DNA of 64,000 nucleotides from Liolophura sinensis (lineage: Eukaryota; Mollusca; Polyplacophora; Chitonida; Chitonidae), in the NCBI RefSeq assembly GCF_032854445.1, contig NC_088300.1, forward strand, positions 37,035,458 through 37,099,457. The letters are read 5' to 3'. Below are positions 49,256 to 61,592 of this stretch, piece after piece. The position numbers and the translations under genes were made by a program. The first letter of the stretch is position 1; every line of letters starts with the position of its first letter. The notes beneath the pieces are model-generated. The model saw only the letters and a list, made by a program, of their open reading frames with translations. It was not told the origin of the DNA and did no database searches.

Positions 49256-50298
49256 AAATGGGGACATCATTATCTAATATTAAAAATATCTGTAAATATG
49301 GTAAAAGTCGTCCACTTTCTTCTTAAATATAAATATCTTCAAAATAACTTATTTCATATTAAAATTCCGCCTCTAAAAGAGAGACGTTTGCTGTTGTAAT
49401 GTGCTTTATTAGTTATTAATTCATAAATTTTTGGTTCATTTTTTTGTTTTAGAATTATATAAGCTTTTAATTAAATTAAGGTTGAGGTTTTATGTATTGA
49501 AAAGTATGACTGATAGTGTGTTTAAAGCTTCAAAAATTTATAATTGTTGTACAAAGTGGAATAATGGTTTAATCAGGAAAATTTGTTCACAGAGAGTATT
49601 TTATCACTACTGCTTCACTAGAATGAGATTCACTATTTCATCTCGTACTCGCTCTTCCATTAGGCGAACATTTTTCTGTCATACCATGAGGAAATAAATG
49701 AGCAAACAAATTGAACAGAATTAAGAAATGATTTAACTTTTTATAATGCCGCCCCCACACGCTCGGTTCGAATTCGACTAGTGATACGAACATATGGGAC
49801 TTGCAAGCTCTTTTCATCAACCTCGCTTAAACGGGCGATTTGCTCAAACTCACACATCGCATGAAATACCGTTTACAGTTTTCATTTTAAGAAAAGACAA
49901 GAAATCTGCGACCGTAACTGTCGTCATGTTCGTTGCATCACGTACCACTGATTGCTTGTTATCATAGCTCAAAGAAGAGCAAACTGCAGCTGAAAAGGTA
50001 TGAGGTTAAAATTTAAGATTTTATTTCTCTAGCTGATCATAAGTACGTATATTTATTACCACGTCTCATTATAGCCACATACTGAACGAGAATAGTGAAA
50101 AGTTACTCAACAGAATGATGTGAACTTATAAAATATAAGTTTTGCTGATATCATGGTTTGGCTGTGCATTGACCACACCCAAACATTTGTGTCCGACGCT
50201 TGGCAATTGCAATTCATCACTCAGACAAGCGGTTATGGAGAAGAACGTTGAATTAGCACTGCCTAAAACAACTGCGATATCACTCAAAGAATAGTCAT

Positions 50299-50580
50299 TC
50301 ATTTACTCAATAATCCCATGTTTTTCAGGCATCGAAGAACAAACTTAATAATGCCACTGAGAATTAACAATCCAGTCACCAGAAACACACAAACCTCTAG
50401 AGCATAGCCGATTCCCGCCGCCAGGGGACGCTCCTCCATCGCACTGATATACTTGTGGCGATAAGATGAGAATTGCTTCTTGTTGATGGTCAGGTTGGTC
50501 AGTATTTCCTCAGTTAATTTTATCCGCACATCTGTTGCGATAGACAAACATGCACACTCGATTATTGTCTGGTGACGTTG
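50299..50580 (-). CDS. Candidate terminal exon of an unrecognised membrane protein
   Basis: I do not recognise the family. On the minus strand a strong acceptor (poly-T tract, then 'atattttcgccag') precedes codon-aligned QRHQTIIECACLSIATDVRI. The exon runs about 93 codons to a stop at 50299. An amphipathic part with EEILTNLTINKKQF is followed by a clear transmembrane segment (YALEVCVFLVTGLLILSGII) and a short basic tail, so a C-terminally anchored protein is suggested. AATAAA on the minus strand at 50025-50020 would fit a 3' UTR of about 275 bases. The open frame continues upstream to 50955 but looks non-coding there. Upstream exons were not found. Confidence 0.4.
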   Translation of the reverse strand, partial: QRHQTIIECACLSIATDVRIKLTEEILTNLTINKKQFSSYRHKYISAMEERPLAAGIGYALEVCVFLVTGLLILSGIIKFVLRCLKNMGLLSK

Positions 50581-51378
50581 CTGGCGAAAATATAAAAAAA
50601 ACTCCGAATAAAATATCTGTGTAATATGTAACGGTACAGGGGAAATAACTCGTTTGGTTAGTGGCACAACACTCGCTCGAACTCGCCAGAGGAAAGATGA
50701 TCGGCAGCTGTCAAACTGCTCAAAAGCAGCTGGAGGCACCCAGGCTATTACGAGGGGCAACTCTAGTATATAAACATGTATATGTGCAATCTTAAACCAT
50801 TTATACTGAGTACATCTACCCGCCGTAGCAAAGAACCTCATACAAAAGTAAGTCGCACATTTCAAGAAAAGACAACAAATCATAACTCGAGTTGATTTGG
50901 AAGAAGGGTTAAAACAGACATTTTTTCTGACGTGCTTGTTAACTCTATAAACCAAATTTTGATCAGGAATTTTTTATAAGGCCATGGAATGCGTGATGTT
51001 AGAACAACTGGAAACACGATGTCGGGTCACTCGTACATTACAATGGTTGAGAGTCTAAAACAGCGTTCGAGTGACGTAAGCGGAAACAACTACATGCTCG
51101 GGTTACAGAAATAACTCAAGCCTGATTGGTTAAAACTGATAAACCGGCTGCTCTTACGATTGTTTCATTGTGCGTGTTTTTGCTTACTTTGAACTGCAAT
51201 ATCTCGGTTATGCTACATCACGAAAACAGAAAGCTAAGCTGTCCTGTTGGATATTTTATCGTTGCATATATACATTTGGTCTCGTGCTGTCTTTTCTTTT
51301 AAGGCAACTTATCATATAAGTAATACAAGCAACATATTCATTACCAGGCAACACATTGTTGTACCGACCTCCCGCTAG

Positions 51379-52358
51379 CTAGCTGCTCTCATTGTAACGT
51401 GTTTGATATCCTGGGTTACAGGACTGGTTACCGTGGCTATGGTTGTTAGGCTGCGGCTCGAAAGTAGGTGCTGAGATAATGTCCGCCTCTGCAAGCCGGC
51501 CTCAGACCCCCATTAATTTTTCATAAGCGACAATGTTAACGTCTAGCCCTGTAGCTCAGTCCCAAACATTCCGTGGCCAATAAGCTTTGGTGCATACCTG
51601 GCCCAGCCTGGGAGAAACAAGCCATAAAAATCTTGACATAGGTTGACCGTCAAAATCTGGACTTTCCATGCCGGCAGCTGGGAGGCGTGCCTAGCAACGC
51701 CAAAGGGACGTCACTCGCAGCCTCATCACTACCTCACACCTTGTGTCCTCTCGCCCAGAATTTCAAACTTTCATCAATAAAGCTCATACCTCCTCACAGT
51801 TTAGACAGTTTCCAGCATTTTAATACCAAGCATGCATCTGTACACCAAAAATGGACGCCTGGAAGCAAAAAAAGACTTTATACCCTAAAATTCACGGAAC
51901 TACAATCGAAAAAACGGAAGTTGTAATGGGGGTCTGTGTCCAAGCCGTTGTGTGGTGTCAGCTGAAGAGGTCTGTTTTAGGCCTGCAAGCCGTTCTCTGG
52001 TTGCAGCTGAAGATGTCTGCCCCAGACAGGCAAACCATGCTCCGGTGTCAGTTGAGGGTTGTGTACAGCTAAAGAGTGAGGATGACGTTCCAGTGGGCAA
52101 TGCTGAAACCTTGGGAATAAGTCTTCCCGTTGTCTTCTCACTACTTCTTTCTTTGGTAGGGTTATCAGGGGCACTATAGGGAATCGTTGAGCTTACTGGC
52201 ATCATTTGTTCTTCTGTAGTCGTAATGAGGGTTGTACAGTTGAAATATGCTCCTTCAACCATGCTAGACTGACTAGTTTGGTTATTCATTTCACCAATGT
52301 AATCACAACCAGTAGAGTTAAAAAGGCGACGAAAGTTCGACACAATATAACTAACACT
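51379..52358 (-). pseudogene. Ser/Thr-rich ORF split by a MITE
   Basis: Product not recognised. On the minus strand an open frame runs from about 52358 (possible acceptor 'gtaacag') through Ser/Thr-rich sequence with a degenerate internal repeat (QTSSAATRERL, then QTSSADTTQRL) to codon CTT at 51944-51942, exactly where the MITE target duplication starts. Taking out the element and one duplication copy continues the same frame with 37 further codons to TAG at 51381-51379. The composition suits an extracellular or cytoplasmic linker. Whether it was a functional exon before insertion is inference. A donor before the insertion could also spare the gene. Confidence 0.35.
51498..51941. mobile_element. 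MITE, complete, 444 bp with 5-bp TSD
   Basis: Termini 'ggcctcagacccccatta' and the complement of 'taatgggggtctgtgtcc' match at 16 of 18 positions. AAGCC flanks both sides (51493-51497, 51942-51946). There is no transposase. A truncated second copy lies at 45124-45533. The superfamily is not assigned. Confidence 0.8.
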
Positions 52359-52524
52359 CTGTTACACTCAGAAAATGAACTGCTGACGCGCTAAGAAAAT
52401 TATTTTTCGCTAGATTATTACACCATTTCATTTTTCTCCGTGTTCATGTAGGTCAACAAACATATGCCCGTTATTAAAAAAATGGATAAGAGATTTATAA
52501 GCAATTTTTTCAACACTTAAACTC

Positions 52525-52625
52525 TCCGGCTGTAAATGGGAAGGTTTTTCCGGCAACCTGCGGCTGGTCGTGGGTTTCCTCCGCGCGCTGCCCGGATTCC
52601 ACCCACCATGATGCTGGCCGCCGTC

Positions 52626-52699
<74 letters not shown>

Positions 52700-52723
52700 T
52701 TGAGTACGGCATAAAACACCAAT
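52525..52723 (+). mobile_element. SINE carrying an internal (TA)n expansion
   Basis: Central block 'caacctgcggctggtcgtgg' and 'accatgatgctggccgccg' are intact. At 52627-52698 about 36 TA units replace the usual 'taagtgaaatatt', followed by 'cttgagtacggcataaaaca'. The YIYI-type ORFs here are artefacts. Confidence 0.9.
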
Positions 52724-53288
52724 CAACACTTAAAAACAACTACATCTTTTGCCTGAGTTCTGTTTCTAAAATTTGACACGAAAACTTGTGTGCAATCGCA
52801 ATTTTGCTCTCACCATTACAACACTTTTTGGTGTATCATGTCTGATGTATGTGGTGTTCGTCCACATTAGGGGTCAGTGATGAAGACGATATTACACTGG
52901 CTTCCAGACGAACAAAATGTGAAAGCCCAACATTCCGGTTGATCATCCGGGACATCAGTGTCGCAAAGTATGTGGTACTCAGACAGAGAAGTGTTGTATG
53001 TCGACATATTTATCAACGTTTCATTTTATAGCAAAGTGGCGTTGACATGCGCATTGTAAGGACACTCAGCGTCTGAAAGGAAAATAACATGTGACAACGA
53101 ACAAATATATGTAGCTCAGCGAAAATTTTCAAGATTACATGTGTTTTAAATCCATGGTAGTTCATTCATTTATAATTTCAGCATTTTTATTTATCAAGAC
53201 TTTTAATGTATTGATTAGTTTATCAATTGTTGCCATATGTTTATGCATATTATTTCAATGTTGTATACGTGTATACGTATACGTGCGC

Positions 53289-53399
53289 CACCCCCGGGCT
53301 CTGCCTCGGTTTCCACGGTTTCCTCCCACCCTAATGCTGGTCGCCGTCGTATTAGAGAAATATTCTTGACTACGGTGTAAAACATCAATGAAATAAATA
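53289..53399 (+). mobile_element. SINE, 5'-truncated
   Basis: 'cccgggctctgcctcggttt', 'accctaatgctggtcgccg', 'attcttgactacggtgtaaa' and a short AAATA tail. Confidence 0.85.
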
Positions 53400-53688
53400 C
53401 CGGTAAATAATATGTACGCACAACATGCAAAAGTGTATTTCATTTATATGTTATAAATTCATTTATCATTCTGTTGGAATAAAGTACAAAGAAACCCTCG
53501 TTAAAGGACCTCATTCTAACATTCAGTCTCATTGGCCAAAGTCTCGTGGACTGAACAAAGGTAGTGTAAACCGCTTCTCTCCACTGATCCTATTTAGAAA
53601 CTCACTCATCAGCTGTACCCGCAGTTTGAATTCAAAAGTTTGATATGAAGTGATACTGTCATGGAAAAGTATTAAAATAACCCGTGAT

Positions 53689-53883
53689 GAAATTTCAGTA
53701 CACCAGCGTACCAGAGAAAACAGACAACGATCTTGAACGCATTAATACAAACCTATGAAATTTCAGTATCAGCGCACCAGAGAACACTGACAACAATCGT
53801 GAACGAATTAATACAAACCTGTGAAATTTCAGTGCACCAGCGAACATATGCAACGATTTTGAACGAATTAATACAAACCTGTA
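53689..53883. repeat. Approx. 66-bp tandem repeat, 3 copies
   Basis: 'gaaatttcag' starts at 53689, 53757 and 53822. Each copy ends near 'attaatacaaacct'. Confidence 0.9.
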
Positions 53884-54802
53884 ACCCTTCGCTCATGTAT
53901 TGTCGTGCATAATGGCAATATAAACGACGGAACTCTCCTCCTTTTGTGGTCATCTTGACGCAGGTTTTGTCATCGCCCGGTCACTGCTTTCCCCAGGATC
54001 ACAAAGCCGTTTTAGACTTAAGTCAACATTTTCATATCACTTTAAAATTGTTATTTCTAATGTAGCAAGGCCAAAATACTGCTTGATAACGTAAATTCTA
54101 GACATGTTATTCCACAACAAATTTCAGCTAAACCTGACGGAACATACCAGATTTAATGATTACAATTTTGACTTAAGTCTAAGATCGCTTCGTGATCCCG
54201 GACCAGTTGTTCCAGGCTCGTGGTTCACACGTTTCTGTCCAGTAGAACTCACCTTTCACTGAAGGCCAGGCCTATGGAAAACGACGGCTGCCTGCAATAG
54301 TCATTGTCAAATGGTGTGCATTTGCTATGAGAGTTTCCGACATAGAGCGCTTCCAGTTCTAGTTCCAGTTCATTTCACTAAAGAAAGACTTTATACCAGA
54401 GACTTATGCGAAGAAATTGATCCAATCGAATTTTTGGTGTTATTTTACAATAGCCGAAATAATTACACAGAATATCAGCGTCGTCTACGCATGCGTTACT
54501 GTTCAAAATCGGCAATTATGTTCCTAAAATTTGCAAACTTATTGCATTATATCGTTGTCAAACAATTATTTTCACACCATAAATATTACAGCTACGATAT
54601 TTGTTGAAAAGCAAAAAAAATGAAGTATTATTAGTACATGTAAATACAGAAAATTTGATTTGATTTCATTCACACGGTACAAATAAACCAGCTTAAGGCC
54701 TGAAACTTTAAGATATGTCCCAAACAGGGGTAAATAAACCAGACTGAATGCCCCCACATACGGGCGACGTCAAACTGGCTCAAAACCACTGTCGCATTTA
54801 AA

Positions 54803-55036
54803 CTAGCCAAACTCTCCCCTTGTGAACTCAGGTATGACTCAGGAACCTCCCACCAATGCGGTCGCTGAGAGTTCAAATCTTTCTCTAAGACCGTATGTGG
54901 GAGGCAACCCGCGAATGGTCGTGGGTTTCCACCGGGCTCTGGCCGATTTCCTCCTACCATAATGCTGATCGCCGTCGTATAAGTGGAATATTCTTGACTA
55001 CGGCGTAATACACTAACCAAATAAATAAATAAATCA
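54803..55036 (+). mobile_element. tRNA-derived SINE, near full length
   Basis: Decayed tRNA-like head with B box 'gagagttcaaatct', then the central block 'caacccgcgaatggtcgtgg', 'accataatgctgatcgccg', 'attcttgactacggcgtaat' and an AAAT tail. Confidence 0.88.
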
Positions 55037-55315
55037 GCGAAAAAAATTACTAACGCCATTCAGAAATCAGCCGTTTGTTGCTTGTTGCTGTGGAAACACT
55101 TCAAAAACACTGTGATTGAAAGCAATGTACGAAAAAGCTATTACGCTGTGTGTAGCTTGGGCCTGTTTATAGTGAAGAGATACATGTAACGCACCCTGGT
55201 AACAGCGCTTGGCGTATGTAGCCACAGCTTTGTAAAAAGGGCTTCAGATCTATAAATGCATAACAATGATTGAAATATAGGCTTACCCGCATATAACGAA
55301 ATATAAAGAGATCTA

Positions 55316-55712
55316 CGGTGGCCCATATACGACATTATCCTTTATTTTAAACTTTTGTAACTTTGGTTAGGTTTCCACCCAGGTGAAAACGTTTTCATCT
55401 GGGTGGAAACGGTTTTCACCCGGGTGGAAACTCACGTGAGTGTTCACCCAGGTGGAGAAGGACGTGGATGAGACAGGTCACATGGAATTCCACACGATCT
55501 CCCTATAGAGTGTACTCAAAATTTTATTTTTAGTCAAAATGATTTCATCTTCCCTTAATAACCCCTTAAGTTCTGCGGCCCACCGAAATGAGAACAAGGC
55601 TTCTTGCGTCACGTGAGTTTCCACCTGGGTGAAAACGTTTTCCTCCAGGTGGAAACCTAACAAAAAGCTATAAAAGTTCAGAAAAATGGAAACTGTCGTA
55701 TATGGGCCACCG
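55316..55712. mobile_element. MITE, 397 bp, TA target site, palindrome-rich
   Basis: Terminal inverted repeats 'cggtggcccatatacgaca' are perfect, with TA on both sides (55314-55315, 55713-55714), as in Tc1/mariner-type insertions. Similarity between the arms continues inward for about 90 bp. The subterminal regions carry repeated palindromes of the form 'tttccacccaggtgaaaac' near 55370-55460 and 55615-55665. No transposase. Confidence 0.88.
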
Positions 55713-55714
55713 TA

Positions 55715-56427
55715 GAACACAGCTTGCTAAAGGAACATCGTTTCAGTTTTTATGGTGCATATGAGAACAATATAAGAAAACAACTCTGAGATCAGTTGTA
55801 TTTGAAATGAAGTATGCCACACGCACAACCTAACAGCTCACTTGTAGCTGAGAAGTAATGATAAGCAAAGAACGAGTCTCGTTAAACGTCGAGTTCCACA
55901 GTATTGTGTTAGGCGACGATCCACAACATAATATGACACATGCAACAGTCAACCTCGACAGACAATCGACGCCTGGTCAGCTACTCACTCATCGAGATGT
56001 CTTGTGAATGCGGAGTGTCAAGTTAAGAAGACACTACAAAACGTCATTTGACAAGGGAGGAAAACGCTGTTAAACTATGATTTGATATGTTTATCTGTTG
56101 GCACATTTATATGACCAGTAATGACGACAGTGTTTTTTGTTACCGCTGTCATCACGACGAAGGCTCAATTTACTTCTTTTATGCTAATATAACAACGCCT
56201 CCACTACTGATTCCCCTTTTATGAATGTGTGATGAATGTGTGTTTTATAGGCGCCCAGACTTGCTCGAGACTTTTGGGGACTCTAGGTTCGTTTGAGACT
56301 ATAAATAAAGACCCCAGACTCATTCGGCAGTTGTCTTCTTGAAATGAACAGAAAGAAAATTTCACAAGCTTAAAATAAAAATAAAGAAAATGATACCTGT
56401 GTAGTCAATAGCTTCAACTCGAGCGGT
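55715..56427. other. Intergenic, no gene seen
   Basis: AT-rich, short ORFs only, no element recognised. Confidence 0.55.
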
Positions 56428-56625
56428 GTTTATTTATTTATTGATTTCAATGTAGTTTTACGTCATACTCAGCTTGATTTGTATGACGACGGTCAGCATT
56501 ATGGTGGAAGGAAACCGAACAGAGCCCGAACAGGTGGGGCAAGAGGGGGTGCTGTCACACCTTCCCACGTATGACCATTTGGACTTGCACTCACGGGTGA
56601 GAGGTTCTTGAGTCATGTTAAAAAA
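56428..56625 (-). mobile_element. SINE copy (minus)
   Basis: TTTA-type tail at 56430, then the complement of the 3' half ('cgacggtcagcattatggtg') and of the centre, with a G-rich insertion near 56535-56550. The head is decayed. Confidence 0.8.
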
Positions 56626-58440
56626 CGGCAGAATTCTCAGAGTCCAGTACTGGATGTTGCCAAGGGAGAGGAATGGAAGCTGCAAGAAAACAGCTTTACG
56701 AAAGTCAATAACTGCAATGTAAAAAAAGTGTGGAATTTCTAGCATGTAGTCAATATACTGTTTATCGATGGACTGAGTGCTTTCTAATGTAGGTACGATG
56801 TCTACCACTTCAGAGACAGTTAGAAAAGCCTGTAACCCGAATGAATGACTTTCCCGAGGCACACAGTGAAGAACAAACTCAAGCAAGTGGAACTTCAACG
56901 GAAGTATGAAGAACTGTAACCAAATGTTTTAAGAATACTTCAAACTACATCCAGTTATTATTGAAGAGAAAATGTTCAATGCTGGAAAATGAACCGTCAT
57001 TGGTCCTGGCCGAAGCGTCCCGAGCAAAAAACGAAATCCAAAAAAAATCACTTGCTGGCCATTTTTAGTGCATAAAATCCTGTTTTGTTTTTGTGAGTCA
57101 AAATTATTAAATTCCCTGGCGTTTTCCGTAATATATACAAGGCGAAACTAATCGATTATGAATTATAAATGGCATCGTTACGTCTACTTAGCAGCTGTAT
57201 TAGGTAAAGAAAACGAGACACTTTGTGCATTCAGTATATAAATGGACAAATTGTAAAAAGCTTCGTCTTATGGACTTCAGGCCACGCCTTACGGACTGCC
57301 CCAACAAAAGACGAAGTATAACATTCTTGTATTTAGTAGATAGAATAACATAACACAATATAATATTCAACACTGGTATATGCCAGAATGTTTGGTCCAT
57401 TGTGGTTTTATTTGACTCGACCGACTCATCTAGTAGATGACTGATAAAGATAACAACTAACATTCGGTTTAATCACCATTAAAGTTAGGCATGAAATAAA
57501 ATAAAGTATGATATAGCTTAAACAATGGTGTCAGGAGTTAGTCTAGACTGAATTTTGTCCTATAGGCCTCAGGGCACCCGATATGTTCATTTCAGACCTC
57601 GCGCTTGTCAAACAGACTGCAGCGGACAACACACATGAAAACTCACCCCAAGTGGGTTTAGTTAAGCCCAAACAAAACGTATTAGGCTGTTCACACACCA
57701 AGCCGCCGTGAACGGTTTGTCTTTTAGTGGCTAATGGTGTTTACCTTTGAACCGCTGACAAATGCATGAGGTGTGGGTTCAAAACCGGCCTTGAGTCAGA
57801 AATTTGTAGGGAATTCCGTCACCCTCACTGGTCGTGATGATAATAAATGGACGACAACGCTCCTGTGACCAGTCTGACGTTCGATGAAGACCACTTGTCT
57901 TCTTCCAAAGTAAAGCGCATATTTGTGTTTTGAAGCTCTCAAACACTAACCTGATGTTGCCAATCAAATGAAGATAATCTTGCACCAGCATGATTTTTCT
58001 GTCAGTAAAAGACTGTAATAAGTGCTTTCAAGTGAAATAAGGCTTTGTTCCATAGGGGTCTTAATGTTCAAATCGGACGTGGAATAGCATAATTGGATAT
58101 TTTCCTGATTATCATTGCTTTTCTCTTGTTCGCGGTTTGTCTGATTGACAGCTCGCCGTTTGAAATAATAATTTGTACACAAGCCTCTCATACTTTCCAC
58201 CCATCCTTCTGAAGATTCTCACTGTTTTTTGTTGTTTTCGTGTCCTTAGTTTTATGAAAGGACAACAGTATAAAGAGTGAAAGTAGAACAGTGTGATTGT
58301 GCGTGGCAAATACTCACAGTAACTGGTGAAACACGGCCTCTTGTCAATTTAACTCAGTTAGGCTTTTATTTTAACTGTTCAAGTAAATACTTTTAAAATA
58401 GTATCTTACAGGTCCCCTAACACTTCAGATTAAACAGTAT
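56626..58440. other. Intergenic, no gene called
   Basis: A minus-strand open frame enters the SINE from 56898 and has a fairly coding-like composition, but no recognised domain. A B-box-like 'tgtgggttcaaaaccgg' at 57771-57787 suggests another old tRNA-derived repeat. Confidence 0.45.
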
Positions 58441-58455
58441 TAGGTTTAAAAAAAT

Positions 58456-58460
58456 ACATA

Positions 58461-58532
<72 letters not shown>

Positions 58533-58568
58533 ATATATATATGTTATATATATATATATATATATGTT
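58456..58568. repeat. (TA)n microsatellite, about 110 bp
   Basis: TA units interrupted by 'tgta' and 'tgtta' spacers. Confidence 0.95.
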
Positions 58569-58995
58569 ATATTCCAACTGCAGTTTCAAACTTCATGTTA
58601 TTTTCAAGGAATATGAATATGAATGTCCACAGAGGTCTTTATATCGGATATGTGTTACCAGTAACTAAGGAACATGTTACGTACATGTCAAAACAGGCAG
58701 TGGTTTAGTTACATGGCATAATACATGGATAAATTGTTGCTGGGAACAAGGTCGTACATGTATAAAGTTGTTAAGTAGCGAAAAATATATTAATCAGTAC
58801 CTGAGAGTGTCTATCCGCAGAGCGACTAGTGACGATGCGTCTTTATTAGCATCGAACGGATGACCCTGCGGATAATCTGTGACATAATATTTGTACATAT
58901 ATAATGAGTAATACATACAATGAGTAAAAAATGAAAAATTAATCAACATAAATTATACAAGCACATGGTACATCATGATATTATGAAATACGATG

Positions 58996-59975
58996 TTAGG
59001 GCCGATGACTATCATTGAGACATGGCTGGTATTTATTTATAAAGAAAGTTTCCTTTACATCTAAGGTGGCTTGATTTCCATCTAATACTTTATAAAATGG
59101 AAAGATTTTAAACGAGGGAGTCAATGACAATGCCCATGTGCGCATGTGCTTACTAAGTGGAAGATGACAATATTCTTCGTTGTTGATATGTTGTCGATGC
59201 AGCGTCAATCTGGAGCGGAGATCTGAGGTCTGGCCAATGTATGTTTGCCACATCCCATGCAAACAAGTGCACATCCAACATTATTTACAGTACAGCACAT
59301 TTCAAATTTTACATTAAACACAAAATCTTCTGTCTCAGATTGAAAGTTTGATCCTTCTAACATGTGTATGCATGCTCCACATCTAGGTTTATTGCATTTA
59401 GAAACCGATGAAGTCAGAGACTTTTCTGAAAAATGAGCGCGAGTTAACATTTTTTGAGGCTTGTAGCCTGTTGTGTGCTATTAACGACCTTAGATTTGGC
59501 TAGAATATCTTTCATCTTGTCACTGTTTTTTAGAATTGTTAAGGTACTCACAATAATTGGGGAAGATGTTCATTATTCGGATTATGTGTTGAAACAAAAG
59601 GAATTACATTCTCGTCAGGTTTTTTCTGTGAGGGTTCCCTCAGTTCAGTCAATGAATGACTCTGGGCGGTCCTAATTCCTTTTTGAATTAATCCTTCTGG
59701 ATAACCCCTGTTGCGTAGAGATGATTTAAGTTCTATTAATCTCTCATTTTGTTTCGATTTTACGTTGAATATTGTACAGATTCTTCTGGCAACCATCTGT
59801 TAGAAATTGGCTTTGAAGCGTTTGTGCAGTGATTCGGGATGTTGATTTAGCCAATATTGCATTGCTTCTATTCCTGTCCTTGTTGCGGAATGTTGCTATA
59901 TAAACTGCTCACATCAAAAGTGGCCATTTCGACAGCATGGTCTACATATATGTTACATGAGTCAGTATCTAAACG
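58996..59975 (-). mobile_element. Penelope-like retroelement remnant (RT end plus GIY-YIG endonuclease)
   Basis: Read on the minus strand, in order: an RT motif A block (ATFDVSSLYSNIPQ, near 59920-59875), a frame change, a thumb-like block (LRNRGYPEGLI and IPFVSTHNPN, 59800-59550), a Cys-rich linker (CNKPRCGAC, near 59390-59365), then YIGQTSDLRSRLTLHRQHI, the GIY-YIG endonuclease core (59240-59190), ending near 58996. This order is diagnostic of Penelope-like elements. It is dead: at least three frame changes, including one just before YIGQT, and the RT palm with the catalytic YxDD is deleted between motif A and the thumb. Confidence 0.88.
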
Positions 59976-61332
59976 AGAAGAAGATTAAAAAAATTACCTG
60001 GATTATACTTCAAGTAAAGGACACTATATCAACATGTTGAAATATTCCTTGATATCATTAAAATGTTTTATGATCTTACAGTGGATTCTGATGATAAAAC
60101 ACATGCACCACTATGGCTTCTTGTACATGTATATCATTCAAAGTTCATCTGGCGTTTAGTACTGCGGGCCAATCTTTGTAATAGCATTATTGGGGTCGAC
60201 TTATGCATTTGCTGGTTTGAGCCTTGGCTACCTTAAGACTCTTGACCTGATAGGTCGGTGGCGAGGCATCCCAGTAATGAATCCACTAAACTGTATTTAC
60301 CATGTAATACGGAATACAGAGAAAGTAACTATATAGCCCTGACAATAATTTGGTTATGATGAGACTCTGGCTTTTATGATGATGAGATAGTCTTCGCTAT
60401 CTCTCCAGAAATCATAAATGATCTCTGTAATTCCCAGGAAAGGAAGCAGTAGAGACAGCAGTTGCACTTGTACCGATTCTAGTGACAATATCATAATTAC
60501 TTTGATCTGTATATACATAGTCTTGCTAACCCGAACATGAGGCTGTCCTGGCGAAAGTACTTTCAAGTTACTGTCTGTTAAATTTGATGACAACACAGCA
60601 TTTTCAGTAATTCTAGACTAGGGACGAGAAATGACGTTTAGCATAACTGAACTTTTTTTTTTAACCTAAATTTCTTTTCAAGCCATGACGCTATAGGGTG
60701 TGTAATTTGCTACTATATATATGCATTTGCACGAAGTGTTAGAATATTTACCATAGGCCGAATTTCAGCAATTACGTTGTCAATTACCACATTGTCGTCA
60801 CAGCTCTGGTTTCATCAAAGTTCTGTGATTTAGTCTTCTATATTAGCATTAATGTGGTTATCTCACCCTAACACTCGACAATGTAATATGGTCCGCGACT
60901 TGTTCAACAGAAAAGTCGACTTATTGTTCAGTGTACCAACATGCAGTTGTTTGCAATGGGTGCTCACAGTTTCTGAAAACTGACGTATTTAGGGGAATGC
61001 AACTAGGAAAATAACGGACACAAACGTTATATGGAAATATCAATGACGTTATATTGGAGACCGTAATTACTCATTATCCCGAGTGAATGACCAACCTTTA
61101 GCATTTTACTGACACAATTACCCACGTGTGAAGCACATTGTATTATCATATTCATAAAAGTGGTCTTCAACGAACCTTTTATTGCCCATACGCAAACGAA
61201 AACAAAAAAAAAAGACCACACACGTGAACCCGTACCTCGTGTGTCCTTGTGATTGATAGGCTAGTGCCCTTAACAACTCGGCCACGATGGGTTCATTCCT
61301 TTAGAAAGTGAATATGTAACACTACACGTTCA
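59976..61332. other. Intergenic, no gene seen
   Basis: May include the decayed 5' part of the Penelope-like element, but no block is recognisable. Confidence 0.5.
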
Positions 61333-61592
61333 TGGATTTATTAATTTGATTTATTTGACTCAAGAATATTTCACTTATACGACGGCGGCCAGCATTATAA
61401 TGGGAGAAAAACCGGGCAGAGCCCGGGGGAAACCCACGACCATCCGCAGGTTCCTGCAAGACCTTCCCACGTACAGCCGGAGAGGAAGCAAGCATGAGCT
61501 GGACTTGAACTCACGCCGACCGCTTTGGTGAGAGGCTCCTGGGTCATTACGCTGCGCTAGTGCGCTAACCAACTTAACCACAGATTCCCCCA
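61333..61592 (-). mobile_element. tRNA-derived SINE, near full length (minus)
   Basis: Complement of the 3' half ('aagaatatttcacttatacg', 'acggcggccagcattataat') and of the centre, B-box complement 'gacttgaactcacgccg', and head near 61570-61590. Confidence 0.9.

Noticed and set aside
45269-51926. Similar ORFs at 45269-45574 and 51687-51926 (SNAKGTSLAASS)
   Set aside because: They lie in two copies of the same MITE, so similarity reflects the element. The frame ends differently and no protein family was recognised.
52510-52739. Ile/Tyr repeat ORFs
   Set aside because: Translation of the (TA)n run inside a SINE.
56626-56898. Minus ORF entering a SINE, about 90 non-SINE codons
   Set aside because: Composition is fairly coding-like, but there is no recognisable domain, the 3' end is SINE-derived and splice partners are not evident.
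60354-60596. 80-codon minus ORF near the Penelope-like element
   Set aside because: I could not match it to any retroelement or host domain. The length is within chance for AT-rich DNA.
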